Shown piece after piece: positions 26,737 through 35,473 of a stretch of DNA of 64,000 nucleotides. The stretch spans positions 1,116,001-1,180,000 of the forward strand of contig NZ_LR743508.1 in the NCBI RefSeq assembly GCF_902712855.1, given 5' to 3'. The position numbers were made by a program, and so were the translations under genes. Every line of letters starts with the position of its first letter. The first letter of the stretch is position 1. This DNA comes from Variovorax paradoxus (GTDB lineage: Bacteria > Pseudomonadota > Gammaproteobacteria > Burkholderiales > Burkholderiaceae_C). The notes beneath the pieces are model-generated. The model was given only the letters and a program-made list of their open reading frames with translations, was not told the origin of the DNA and did not search any database.

Positions 26737-28368
26737 ATGGACCTCGACATCGTTGCGCTATCGCGCCTGCAGTTCGCCGTGACGGCGCTGTATCACTTCC
26801 TGTTCGTACCGCTCACCCTCGGGCTCTCGATCATCCTCGCCATCATGGAGACGGTCTACGTGATGACCGGCCGCGTGATCTGGCGCGACATGACGAAGTT
26901 CTGGGGCGTGCTGTTCGGCATCAACTTCGCGATGGGTGTGGCCACCGGCATCGTGATGGAGTTCCAGTTCGGCATGAACTGGAGCTACTACAGCCATTAC
27001 GTCGGCGACATCTTCGGCGCGCCGCTCGCCATCGAAGGCCTCATGGCCTTCTTCATGGAGGCCACCTTCGTGGGTCTCTTCTTCTTCGGCTGGGACAAGC
27101 TTTCCAAGGTCGGCCACCTGGTCGCGACGTGGGCGGTGGCCATCGGCTCGAACTTCTCGGCGCTGTGGATCCTCATCGCCAACGGCTGGATGCAGAACCC
27201 GGTGGGCGCGGCCTTCAACTCGCAGACCATGCGCATGGAAGTGACCGACTTCGCGGCGGTGCTGACCAACCCGGTGGCACAGGCCAAGTTCGTGCACACC
27301 GTGTCGGCGGGCTACGTGTGCGCGGCGGTGTTCGTGCTCGGCGTCTCGGCCTGGTACGTGCTCAAGGGCCGTCACCTCGAGCTTGCCAAGCGCTCGATGA
27401 CGGTGGCCGCGTCGTTCGGCCTGGCCGCCGCGCTGTCGGTGGCCGTGCTCGGCGACGAGAGCGGCTATCTCTCGGGCGAACACCAGAAGATGAAGCTGGC
27501 GGCCATCGAGGCCATGTGGGAGACGCAGCCCGCACCCGCCGCCTTCACCGTCGTCGGCTTCCCCGACCAGGAAGCGCGCGAAACGCATTACGCCATCCAC
27601 ATCCCCGGCGTGATGGGGCTCATCGGCACGCGTTCGCTCGACACGGTGATGCCGGGCATCGATGAACTGGTGAAGCGCGCCGAAGCGCGCATCCGCGAGG
27701 GCCTGAAGGCCTACGACGCGCTGCAGAAGATCCGCGAGGCCGGCGGAACGGCCAAGGTCACGCAGGGCGTGCGCGGCGACTTCGAGGACAACGGCATCAA
27801 TATGGGCTATGCGCTGCTGCTCAAGCGCTACGTGGACGATCCGCGCACCGCCACCGACGAACAGATCACCAAGGCCGCATGGGACACCGTGCCGCAGGTG
27901 GCGCCGCTGTTCTGGCTGTTCCGCGTGATGGTGGGCGTCGGCGTGCTGCTGATCCTGTTGACGGCCACCTTCTTCGTGCTGTCGGCGCGCCGCAAGCTCG
28001 ACAGCCACCGCTGGCTGCTGAAGCTCGCGGTGCTCGCCATTCCGCTGCCCTGGATCGCCATCGAGGCGGGCTGGCTGGTGGCTGAGTTCGGCCGCCAGCC
28101 CTGGGTGATCGAAGGCGTGCTCCCGACCGCGGTGGCCGTGTCGAACCTCGGCGTGAAGACGCTGCTGCTCACGCTCGGGGGCTTCATCGCCATCTACACG
28201 GTGCTGCTCGTCATCGAGATGAAGCTCATGCTCAAGGCCATCCGCAAGGGCCCCGAGGCCGAGCACGCGCCCGACGAAGGCGACACGCTCTCTCACATTC
28301 CCCCGGCGCACTCGGCAGCAGGCGCTGCCGCCGCCGCCATTCCTTCCACCCGCGGGAGCGCCGCATGA
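26737..28368 (+). CDS. cydA: Cytochrome bd ubiquinol oxidase subunit I
   Basis: 543 aa, the E. coli-like form with a long quinol loop. Axial haem ligand His20 (ALYHFLF), the conserved EATFVGLFFFGW helix, the quinol-loop motif GYLSGEHQKMKLAAIEAMWE, the GFPDQ segment and the signature GRQPWVIEGVLPTA are present. It oxidises ubiquinol and binds haems b558, b595 and d for oxygen reduction at low oxygen tension. The C-terminal 30 residues are an Ala-rich tail. ATGA overlap with cydB. Confidence 0.97.
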   Translation: MDLDIVALSRLQFAVTALYHFLFVPLTLGLSIILAIMETVYVMTGRVIWRDMTKFWGVLFGINFAMGVATGIVMEFQFGMNWSYYSHYVGDIFGAPLAIEGLMAFFMEATFVGLFFFGWDKLSKVGHLVATWAVAIGSNFSALWILIANGWMQNPVGAAFNSQTMRMEVTDFAAVLTNPVAQAKFVHTVSAGYVCAAVFVLGVSAWYVLKGRHLELAKRSMTVAASFGLAAALSVAVLGDESGYLSGEHQKMKLAAIEAMWETQPAPAAFTVVGFPDQEARETHYAIHIPGVMGLIGTRSLDTVMPGIDELVKRAEARIREGLKAYDALQKIREAGGTAKVTQGVRGDFEDNGINMGYALLLKRYVDDPRTATDEQITKAAWDTVPQVAPLFWLFRVMVGVGVLLILLTATFFVLSARRKLDSHRWLLKLAVLAIPLPWIAIEAGWLVAEFGRQPWVIEGVLPTAVAVSNLGVKTLLLTLGGFIAIYTVLLVIEMKLMLKAIRKGPEAEHAPDEGDTLSHIPPAHSAAGAAAAAIPSTRGSAA

Positions 28369-29519
28369 CCCTCCACACACTCCTCGACTACGACACCCTG
28401 CGCATCATCTGGTGGCTGCTGATCGGCGTGCTGCTGGTGGGCTTCGCCGTCACGGACGGCTTCGACCTCGGCACCGGCATGCTGCTGCCGTTCGCGGCAC
28501 GCAACGACATCGAACGCCGTGTCGTCATCAACAGCGTGGGCCCGGTGTGGGAAGGCAACCAGGTGTGGCTGATCCTGGGCGGCGGCGCGATCTTCGCGGC
28601 GTGGCCGCAGCTGTACGCCGTGTCCTTCTCGGGCTTTTACCTGGCAATGTTCGTGATCCTCACGGCGCTGATCCTGCGGCCCGTGGCCTTCAAGTTCCGC
28701 AGCAAGCGCGAGGCGCCGCAATGGCGCTCGCGCTGGGACGGGGTGCTGTTCTTCAGCGGCTTCGTGCCGGCGCTGATCTGCGGCGTGGCCATCGGCAACG
28801 TGCTGCAGGGCGTGCCGTTCCGCTTCGGTCCCGACATGCACATCTTCTACGACGGCAGCTTCATCGCCCTGCTGAATCCGTTCGCCGTTCTTTGCGGACT
28901 GGTGTCGGTGGCCATGCTCGTGACGCACGGCGCGGCGTGGTTGACGCTGAAGACCGCGGGACCGGTGGCCGAGCGCGCGCGCACTTTCGGCATGGTGGCC
29001 GCCGTGCTTACCGTGGCGCTGTACGCGCTGGCGGGCGTGCTGCTCGCGACCAGCGTCGGGGGCTACCGCATCAGCAGCGTGGTCGATGCCGTCGGGCCGT
29101 CCAACCCGATGCTGAAGACCGTCGAATTGCACGCAGGCGCATGGACCGCCAACTACGCCGCGCACCCATGGACCATGGCCGCGCCCGTGCTGGGCCTTGT
29201 CGGCGTGCTGGGCGCGTTGCTGGGGCTGGCGCTTCGCAGGCCCGTCATGGCGCTGCTGACGGCAGCGCTCGGCATCGCCGGCATCATCCTGAGCGTGGGC
29301 GCGTCGATGTTCCCGTTCATCCTGCCGTCGTCGATCGATCCACGCGCCAGCCTCACGGTGTGGGATTCGTCGTCGAGCCACCTCACGCTGTTCATCATGC
29401 TGGTGGTCACGGCGTTCTTCATTCCCATCATCGTGGCCTACACCAGCTGGGTGTACCACGTGCTGTGGGGCAAGGTCGACGAACAGGCGATCCGCGACGA
29501 GAGCGGACACGCCTACTGA
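28365..29519 (+). CDS. cydB: Cytochrome bd ubiquinol oxidase subunit II
   Basis: 384 aa membrane protein with eight to nine helices. The conserved TDGFDLGTGMLLPF in the first helices and the segment GPVWEGNQVWLILGGGA are typical of CydB. It pairs with CydA. The start overlaps the cydA stop, and cydX follows 15 bp downstream behind an AGGAGG-like site (CGGAGGAAAA). Confidence 0.97.
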   Translation: MTLHTLLDYDTLRIIWWLLIGVLLVGFAVTDGFDLGTGMLLPFAARNDIERRVVINSVGPVWEGNQVWLILGGGAIFAAWPQLYAVSFSGFYLAMFVILTALILRPVAFKFRSKREAPQWRSRWDGVLFFSGFVPALICGVAIGNVLQGVPFRFGPDMHIFYDGSFIALLNPFAVLCGLVSVAMLVTHGAAWLTLKTAGPVAERARTFGMVAAVLTVALYALAGVLLATSVGGYRISSVVDAVGPSNPMLKTVELHAGAWTANYAAHPWTMAAPVLGLVGVLGALLGLALRRPVMALLTAALGIAGIILSVGASMFPFILPSSIDPRASLTVWDSSSSHLTLFIMLVVTAFFIPIIVAYTSWVYHVLWGKVDEQAIRDESGHAY

Positions 29520-29534
29520 ACGGAGGAAAACAAG

Positions 29535-29684
29535 ATGTGGTATTTCGCCTGGATCCTCGGCCTGCCGCTGGCCGCCGCCTTCGCCGTGCTCAACGCCATG
29601 TGGTACGAGCTGATGGACGACGATGCCGTCCGCAGGGCCAAGCTCGGGACGCCCGAGCCGTCCCAAGGACAGGAGCGGCTCTAG
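29535..29684 (+). CDS. cydX: Cytochrome bd small subunit CydX
   Basis: A 49-aa gene. The protein begins MWYFAWILGLPLAAAFAVLN, the hallmark CydX start with one membrane helix, and continues AMWYELMDDD; the last 20 residues are polar. CydX stabilises the haems of the CydAB complex. Ribosome-binding site GGAGGAAAA precedes it. Its TAG (29682-29684) shares two bases with the stop of the convergent regulator gene. Confidence 0.93.
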   Translation: MWYFAWILGLPLAAAFAVLNAMWYELMDDDAVRRAKLGTPEPSQGQERL

Positions 29685-30259
29685 TCAGCCTTCTTCTTCG
29701 ACGCTCCGCCGCCCGTGATGCGGTCCTTGAGCGTCAGCACCTTCGTCACGGTCGCGCCCATTCCCATGAGCTTCATGGCGGTCTCGGGCGCGAGCCGCTG
29801 GACGTCGTCGAACCACTTCATGAGCCGGTCGATCAGGTCGTGCATCTCGCGCATGCGCTCCTGCGCGTGGCGTTCGGCATCGCTCGTCGGTGACTCGAGC
29901 AGCGCGTTGCGCAGCATCGAGAGCGTGGGTTCGATCTCGCGGCGGCGGCGCTCCTCGGCCAGCACGCGAAAGATCTCCCACACGTCCGACGGCGCCTCGA
30001 AGTATTCGCGCCGGTCGCCGGGGTGGTGCCGCAGGTGCACCAGGCGCCAGGCCTGCAGTTCCTTCAAGCCCATGCTGACGTTCGAACGCGAGAACTCGAG
30101 CAGTTCGGCGATCTCGTCGGCGTTGAGCGCGCGCTCCGACAGGTAGAGCAGCGCGTAGATCTGGCCGACGGTGCGGTTGATGCCCCATTTGCTGCCCATC
30201 TCGCCGAAGTGGGCGACGAACTGGCGATTGAGGGGAGGAAGGTCGGTGGAGGTGGCCAT
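29681..30259 (-). CDS. GbsR/MarR family transcriptional regulator
   Basis: 192 aa from ATG 30259; the open frame extends further upstream but without a plausible start. The winged-helix core (about 20-95) contains GINRTVGQIYALLYLSERAL and FSRSNVSMGLKELQAWRLVHL, a GbsR-type HTH, followed by a long helical dimerisation tail. It is convergent with cydX and their stop codons overlap, so location suggests it controls the cydDCABX operon, whose promoter has a palindrome. That link is inference. Confidence 0.85.
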   Translation of the reverse strand: MATSTDLPPLNRQFVAHFGEMGSKWGINRTVGQIYALLYLSERALNADEIAELLEFSRSNVSMGLKELQAWRLVHLRHHPGDRREYFEAPSDVWEIFRVLAEERRRREIEPTLSMLRNALLESPTSDAERHAQERMREMHDLIDRLMKWFDDVQRLAPETAMKLMGMGATVTKVLTLKDRITGGGASKKKAD

Positions 30260-30292
30260 GCGCCGGATTGTCGCGCGGGCGCTGCTGTAATT

Positions 30293-30310
30293 CCGGAAAC
30301 TACCGGAAAC
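30293..30310 (-). promoter_or_regulatory. Direct repeats upstream of the GbsR-type regulator
   Basis: Two exact copies of CCGGAAAC (30293-30300 and 30303-30310) separated by 2 bp, a 10-bp period or one helical turn, 34 bp before the regulator's start. The inner TTCCGGAA is itself palindromic. A possible autoregulatory site; it does not clearly match the cyd palindrome. Confidence 0.35.
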
Positions 30311-30456
30311 CCAGCAACTCGAGAATGTACACACGGCCCGTTCCGGTGCGGCGCGATGGCGTCTTCGCCGGCGTCAACGCAGACGGGCCGGGTTCAGGTA
30401 CCGCGTGCAGGCCGCCGACGCCCGGGGCCAGCGCGCCTCAGCCGGGCAGAGACCGT

Positions 30457-31512
30457 TCAGCCGTCCGCCTCGCGGCGTCGCCGGTACGACCCCGGCGCGC
30501 CTCCGGTCCAGGCCTTGAAGGCCCGCTGGAATGCAGCGCTGTCGGCAAAACCCAGTTCCTCGGCCAGCGCCGCGAGCGGCACGGCGCTGGTGTTGAGCCG
30601 CACGATGGCGAGGTCGCGGCGCAGCTGGTCCTTCAGTGCCTGGAACGAGGTGCCCTCGGTCGCCAGGTGCCGCTGCAGGGTGCTGACCGACATGTGCAGC
30701 ACGCCGGCCGCGGTCGCCAGGTCCGCCCACGCGGGGCGGTGCTGCTGCAGCACCGTGCGCACCCGCGCGCTCACAGCCTGCTCGGACAGCCGCGGCAGGA
30801 TCACGTTGGCCGGCGAGGCCGCCAGGAAGGCCTGCATTTCCTGGGCGTCGCGGTGCACCGGCGTGTCGAGCGCATCGGCATCGAACCAGAAGGCCGTCTG
30901 CGGCTGGCCGAACTGCAGCGGTCCCGGGAATACCTTCGCGTAGCCGTCGGCGTAGGGCGGCAGCGCGAAGCCGAAGTCGAAGCGGCGCGCCACCAGCCGG
31001 CCGCCGTGCAGCCAGGCCGACAACCGCCAGTACACGCGCAGCATGAGCTCGTGCAGGAAGTTCTGGTGCGTGGCCGGCGGGTTGTTCAGCTGCAGCCCGA
31101 AGCCGGTCAGCGGGCCTTCGCGCAGCAGTACCAGCGAGAGGTCGTCCTGCAGCAGGCCGAAGGTGTGGGCCACGCGGCGCAGCGCCACCTCGAAGGTGCG
31201 CGCACCCAGCGTGGAGCGCGTCATCAGCGCGAAGCTGCCGCAGCGCAGCCGCCGCGTGAGAAAGCCCAGCGCCTCGTCGTCCATGCGCTCCATCAGCAGC
31301 GCGAACAGCGCCACGTACTGCTCGGCCGTGACGCGTGCACCGGCTTCCTCGAGCAGCGCCGGTGCAATGCCGGCGTCTTCCAGCGCCGTCGCGATGCACA
31401 CCGCACCCCGGTCGCCGCGCGCGCGAAGCCCCGACAGCATGCCGCTGACGAAGACGATCGGGATGGTGACGGGCGGTTGCAGCATGTTCTGTCGATTGAC
31501 CTTTTCTGCCAT
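30457..31512 (-). CDS. AraC family transcriptional regulator
   Basis: 351 aa. The N-terminal 220 residues form an OruR/ArgR-like effector domain (arabinose-binding-domain related family), and the C-terminal 100 residues hold two HTH motifs (MSVSTLQRHLATEG and LGFADSAAFQRAFKAWTG). Divergent from the CoA-ligase operon with a 98-bp shared region, so it most likely regulates that operon in response to its substrate or an acyl-CoA. Confidence 0.9.
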   Translation of the reverse strand: MAEKVNRQNMLQPPVTIPIVFVSGMLSGLRARGDRGAVCIATALEDAGIAPALLEEAGARVTAEQYVALFALLMERMDDEALGFLTRRLRCGSFALMTRSTLGARTFEVALRRVAHTFGLLQDDLSLVLLREGPLTGFGLQLNNPPATHQNFLHELMLRVYWRLSAWLHGGRLVARRFDFGFALPPYADGYAKVFPGPLQFGQPQTAFWFDADALDTPVHRDAQEMQAFLAASPANVILPRLSEQAVSARVRTVLQQHRPAWADLATAAGVLHMSVSTLQRHLATEGTSFQALKDQLRRDLAIVRLNTSAVPLAALAEELGFADSAAFQRAFKAWTGGAPGSYRRRREADG

Positions 31513-31610
31513 GCGATCGAAGCGAAGTGCAATCGCCTCGCGGGTGGCGGATTTCTACCATGCGCCCAGGGTGAACAGGCCCCAAAACCAAAGAGAGACG
31601 GAGACAACCC

Positions 31611-33170
31611 ATGTACCTGACCCAAGGCCTCCACCGGGCCATGCAGCAGCGCCCAGATGCCATCGCGGTGCGTTTCGCCGGCCGCCAGCGCAGCTTTCGC
31701 GAGTTCGGCGAGCGTGTCGCGCGCCTGGCCGGCGCATTGCAGCGGCTGGGCATGCAGGCGGGCGACCGCGTCGCCATGCTGTCGCTCAACTCCGACCGCT
31801 ACCTGGAATACCAGATGGCCGTGCCATGGGGCGGGGGCGTGCTCAATCCGTGCAACATCCGCTGGTCGCCCGCGGAGATCCTCTATTCGCTGGACGACTC
31901 CGGCTCGGCCATCCTGCTGGTCGACGAAGCCTTCCGCGGCGTGGTCGAGCAGATGCGCGGCCAGTCGAAGAGCCTGCGCGAGGTGATCTATTGCGGCGAC
32001 GGCCCCACGCCGGCCGGCATGCACGGCTACGAGGCGCTGGTCGACACGGCCGCGCCGGTGCCCGACGCGGTGCGCCGCGGCGACGACCTGGCCGGCATCT
32101 TCTACACCGGCGGCACCACCGGCTTTCCCAAGGGCGTGATGCTCAGCCACGCCAACATCTGCAGTTCGGCCCTGGCCGCGCAGGCCGAGGGCATGGTGCC
32201 CGCCGGCGGCTGCTACCTGCACGCCGCGCCCATGTTCCACCTGGCCGACATGGGCATCGCCACGCCGCACTGGTTCGCCGGCAACACGCACATCATCATT
32301 CCGATGTTCACGCCCGAGGGCGTGCTCGACGCCATCGAGCGCGACCGCGTCACCAGCGTGCTGCTGGTGCCCACCATGATCCAGATGCTGGTCGACCACC
32401 CTGCGATGCGCAAGCCGCGCGACCTGGGCTGCCTGAAGTGCATCACCTACGGCGCCTCGCCGATCTCCGAGGCCGTGCTCAACCGCGCCATGGCGGCGTT
32501 TCCGGGCGTCGACTTCGTGCAGGCCTACGGCATGACCGAGCTGTCGCCCATCGCCACGCTGCTTCCCGCGTTCTTCCATACGGCCGAAGGCCGCGAGCGC
32601 GGCAAGCTGCGCTCGGCCGGCCGAGCGAGCGTGTGCATGGAAGTGCGCATCGTCGATGCCGACGGCGCAGAGGCGCCGCGCGGCACCGTGGGCGAAGTCG
32701 CGGTGCGCGGCCCCAACGTGATGCAGGGCTACTGGAACAAGCCCGAGCAGACGGCCGCCGCGCTGCGCGACGGCTGGATGCACACCGGCGACGGCGCCTA
32801 CATGGACGACGACGGCTTCATCTTCGTGGTCGATCGCATGAAGGACATGATCATCAGCGGCGGCGAGAACGTCTACTCGGCCGAGGTCGAGAACGCCGTC
32901 AACCAGCACCCCGCGGTGGCGGCCTGCGCGGTCATCGGCATTCCCAGCGACGAATGGGGCGAGGCGGTGCACGCGGTGCTGGTGCTGAAGCCGGGGCAGG
33001 GCGTGACGGGCGAGGAGCTGATTGCGCACTGCAAGACGCTGATCGCCAACTACAAGTGCCCGCGCAGCATCGCCGTGGTCGATGCGCTGCCCCTGTCGGG
33101 CGCGGGCAAGGTGCTCAAGACCCGGCTGCGCGAGCCCTTCTGGCAGGGCCGCCAGCGCAGCGTGGCCTGA
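31611..33170 (+). CDS. AMP-forming acyl-CoA synthetase (long-chain/aromatic acid-CoA ligase type)
   Basis: 519 aa. ATP-binding loop FYTGGTTGFPKGVMLSH (about 165-181), adenylate motif AYGMTELSP, the hinge DGWMHTGDGAYMDDDGFIF and the catalytic Lys region SGAGKVLKTRLRE near the end. It activates a carboxylic acid to its CoA ester as the entry step of the downstream degradation operon. GGAGA precedes ATG 31611. The acid cannot be named from sequence. Confidence 0.92.
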   Translation: MYLTQGLHRAMQQRPDAIAVRFAGRQRSFREFGERVARLAGALQRLGMQAGDRVAMLSLNSDRYLEYQMAVPWGGGVLNPCNIRWSPAEILYSLDDSGSAILLVDEAFRGVVEQMRGQSKSLREVIYCGDGPTPAGMHGYEALVDTAAPVPDAVRRGDDLAGIFYTGGTTGFPKGVMLSHANICSSALAAQAEGMVPAGGCYLHAAPMFHLADMGIATPHWFAGNTHIIIPMFTPEGVLDAIERDRVTSVLLVPTMIQMLVDHPAMRKPRDLGCLKCITYGASPISEAVLNRAMAAFPGVDFVQAYGMTELSPIATLLPAFFHTAEGRERGKLRSAGRASVCMEVRIVDADGAEAPRGTVGEVAVRGPNVMQGYWNKPEQTAAALRDGWMHTGDGAYMDDDGFIFVVDRMKDMIISGGENVYSAEVENAVNQHPAVAACAVIGIPSDEWGEAVHAVLVLKPGQGVTGEELIAHCKTLIANYKCPRSIAVVDALPLSGAGKVLKTRLREPFWQGRQRSVA

Positions 33171-33210
33171 GCCCTCTTCATTTCAAGCAACCATTTCCAA
33201 GGAGCCTTTC

Positions 33211-34395
33211 ATGAGTCAGGACGTCCATGTGGTCGGGGTCGGCATGATCCCGTTCACCAAGCCCGGCGCCAACCAGCCGTACCCGCAGATGGCGAGCCAG
33301 GCCGCCAACGCCGCGCTGAAGGACGCGGGCATCGGCTACGAGCTGGTGCAGCAGGCCTACGTGGGCTACGTGTACGGCGACTCCACCGCCGGCCAGCGCG
33401 CGCTGTACGAAGTGGGCATGACCGGCATTCCGGTGGTCAACGTCAACAACAACTGCTCCACCGGCTCGACCGCGCTGTTCCTCGCGCGCCAGGCCGTGGC
33501 CAGCGGCGCCGCCGACTGCGTGCTGGCACTGGGCTTCGAGCACATGAGCCCCGGCGCGCTGGGCGCGGTGTTCGACGACCGGCCGAGCCCGTTCGACATG
33601 TTCGAGAACATCACCGACGAGCTGGTGGGCAACGCACAGGTGCCGCTCGCGCTGCGCTACTTCGGCGGCGCGGGACTCGCGCACATGGCGCAATACGGCA
33701 CGCAGATGTCGACCTTCGCGAAGATCCGCGCCAAGGCCAGCCGCCATGCGGCCAACAACCCGGTGGCGCTGTTCCGCACCGTGGTCACCGAGGACGAGGT
33801 CATGGCCGCGCCCGTCATGTGGCCCGGCGTCATGACGCGGCTCATGGCCTGCCCGCCCACCTGCGGCGCTGCGGCGGCCATCGTGTGCTCGCCGCGCTTC
33901 GCCGAACGCCGCGGGCTCGACCGCAGCGTGCGCATCAAGGCGCAGGCCATGACCACCGACCGGCCCATCACCTTCGAGAGCCGCGACATGCGCGAGGTGG
34001 TCGGCTTCAGCATGGCGCAGGAAGCCGCGCAGAAGGTGTACGACGCCGCCGGTGTCGGCCCGCAGGACGTGGACGTGGTCGAGCTGCACGACTGCTTCGC
34101 GCACAACGAACTCATCAGCTACGAGGCGCTGGGCCTGTGCCCGCCGGGCGGCGCGGAGAAGTTCGTGGTCGACGGCGACAACACCTACGGCGGCAAGGTG
34201 GTCACCAATCCTTCGGGCGGCCTGCTGTCGAAGGGGCATCCGCTGGGTGCGACCGGGCTGGCGCAGTGCACCGAGCTGGTCCAGCAGCTGCGCGGCACGG
34301 CGGACAAGCGGCAGGTGGAAGGCGCGCGGCTGGCGCTGCAGCACAACCTCGGCCTCGGCGGCGCCTGCGTGGTGACGCTCTACGAACGCGTGTGA
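33211..34395 (+). CDS. Thiolase (SCP2-type / lipid-transfer-like acetyl-CoA acyltransferase)
   Basis: 394 aa from ATG 33211, behind AAGGAG. Nucleophile Cys82 (NNNCSTGSTALF), active-site His343 (SKGHPLGATGLAQ) and a C-terminal GGAC Cys are present. The His in VVELHDCFAHNE marks the SCP2-thiolase branch, which handles bulky or branched 3-ketoacyl-CoAs. It would perform the final cleavage step. Confidence 0.92.
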   Translation: MSQDVHVVGVGMIPFTKPGANQPYPQMASQAANAALKDAGIGYELVQQAYVGYVYGDSTAGQRALYEVGMTGIPVVNVNNNCSTGSTALFLARQAVASGAADCVLALGFEHMSPGALGAVFDDRPSPFDMFENITDELVGNAQVPLALRYFGGAGLAHMAQYGTQMSTFAKIRAKASRHAANNPVALFRTVVTEDEVMAAPVMWPGVMTRLMACPPTCGAAAAIVCSPRFAERRGLDRSVRIKAQAMTTDRPITFESRDMREVVGFSMAQEAAQKVYDAAGVGPQDVDVVELHDCFAHNELISYEALGLCPPGGAEKFVVDGDNTYGGKVVTNPSGGLLSKGHPLGATGLAQCTELVQQLRGTADKRQVEGARLALQHNLGLGGACVVTLYERV

Positions 34396-34414
34396 CGCGC
34401 ACAAGGAAAGTCCC

Positions 34415-34855
34415 ATGATCGACAGGAAATGGATCGGCCACGAACTGCCGCCATCGGTGCTGCCCATCGAGCGCAGCCGGCTGCAGTTCTTCGCGAGGGC
34501 CATCGGCGAGACCGACCCCATCTACACCGATGCCGCCGCGGCGCGCGACGCCGGCTACCCCGACCTGCCCGCGCCGCCGACCTTCCTCTTCGCGGCCGAG
34601 CTCGACTCGGGCGCGTCCGGCCGGCTGCTGGAAGACCTGCAGATTCCGCTGTCGAAGCTGCTGCACGGCGAGCAGGGCTTCAGCTACCACCGGCCGGCGT
34701 GCGTGGGCGACACGGTGACGGTGCGTTCCACCGTCACCGACATCTACGACAAGAAGAACGGCGCGCTCGAGTTCGTCGTGAAGACCTCGCGCGCCACCAA
34801 CCAGCGCGACGAGCTGGTGGCCGAACTGCGCGCCGTCATCGTCTGCAGGAATTGA
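34415..34855 (+). CDS. MaoC-like hotdog protein, N-terminal hydratase domain (FAS1_DH) type
   Basis: 146 aa single-hotdog protein resembling the HadA-like half of heterodimeric enoyl-CoA hydratases (FARAIGETDPIYTDAAAARD, then APPTFLFAAEL). The full catalytic Asp...His pair of active MaoC proteins is not evident: GETDPIYTD stands where GDHNPIHID occurs in the next MaoC gene. It probably forms a heterodimer with that product. Confidence 0.85.
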   Translation: MIDRKWIGHELPPSVLPIERSRLQFFARAIGETDPIYTDAAAARDAGYPDLPAPPTFLFAAELDSGASGRLLEDLQIPLSKLLHGEQGFSYHRPACVGDTVTVRSTVTDIYDKKNGALEFVVKTSRATNQRDELVAELRAVIVCRN

Positions 34856-34884
34856 CCCACCCGCGAAGTCTTCGCGCACGTCGT

Positions 34885-34985
34885 GTCGCTTCGATTTCTC
34901 CCTCGAGGGGGAGCGCACCCAATGGCCCGGCGGAGCCGGTTCCACGGGTGCCCCGGCATGACCCCTCGCGCTGCTTGCGGCTCGG
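34885..34985. repeat. GC-rich intergenic repeat, copy B
   Basis: Fills the 171-bp gap between the two MaoC genes of one operon. Contains CTCGAGGGGGAGC and the 11-mer GAGCCGGTTCC (34933-34943) shared with copy A at 3330-3425, with roughly 70-75% identity by eye across about 36 bp around it. No coding potential seen. Confidence 0.55.
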
Positions 34986-35026
34986 GCCGAAGACGGAATC
35001 GTGGAACCCACTGAAAGGAAAGATGC

Positions 35027-35446
35027 ATGACCCCTCCCACATTCGATGCCGTGCAGGTCGGCGACGAGCTCCCCGCGCTGCAGCTGCCGCCGGTGAACCG
35101 CACCACGCTCGCGCTGTTCGCGGGCGCCTCGGGCGACCACAACCCGATTCACATCGACACTGACTTCGCACGCCGCTCCGGCATGCCCGACGTGTTCGCG
35201 CAGGGCATGCTGGGCATGGCCTGGCTCGGCCGGCTGCTCACGCAGTGGGCGCCGCAGTCGCAGCTGCGCCGATTCGACGTTCGCTTCCAGGGCATCACGC
35301 ACCTGGGCCATGCGGTGCGCTGCACCGGCCGCGTGGTGGAGAAGCTCGAGCACGGCGGCGAGCGCTGCGTGCGCATCGAGGTGCTCAGCGCCAACCAGTA
35401 CGGACAGGCACGCATCGCGGGCGAAGCGCTGGTGGCGCTTCGCTGA
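35027..35446 (+). CDS. MaoC family enoyl-CoA hydratase
   Basis: 139 aa hotdog protein with the complete hydratase motif: GASGDHNPIHID with catalytic Asp and His at about 38 and 43, then QGMLGMAWLGRLL. Length and motif match HadB-like catalytic subunits. It hydrates 2-enoyl-CoA to 3-hydroxyacyl-CoA, of the R form in most relatives. With the preceding MaoC protein it likely makes an active heterodimer. Confidence 0.9.
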   Translation: MTPPTFDAVQVGDELPALQLPPVNRTTLALFAGASGDHNPIHIDTDFARRSGMPDVFAQGMLGMAWLGRLLTQWAPQSQLRRFDVRFQGITHLGHAVRCTGRVVEKLEHGGERCVRIEVLSANQYGQARIAGEALVALR

Positions 35447-35473
35447 GTCTCTTCAGGAAAAAGGATCAACGAC

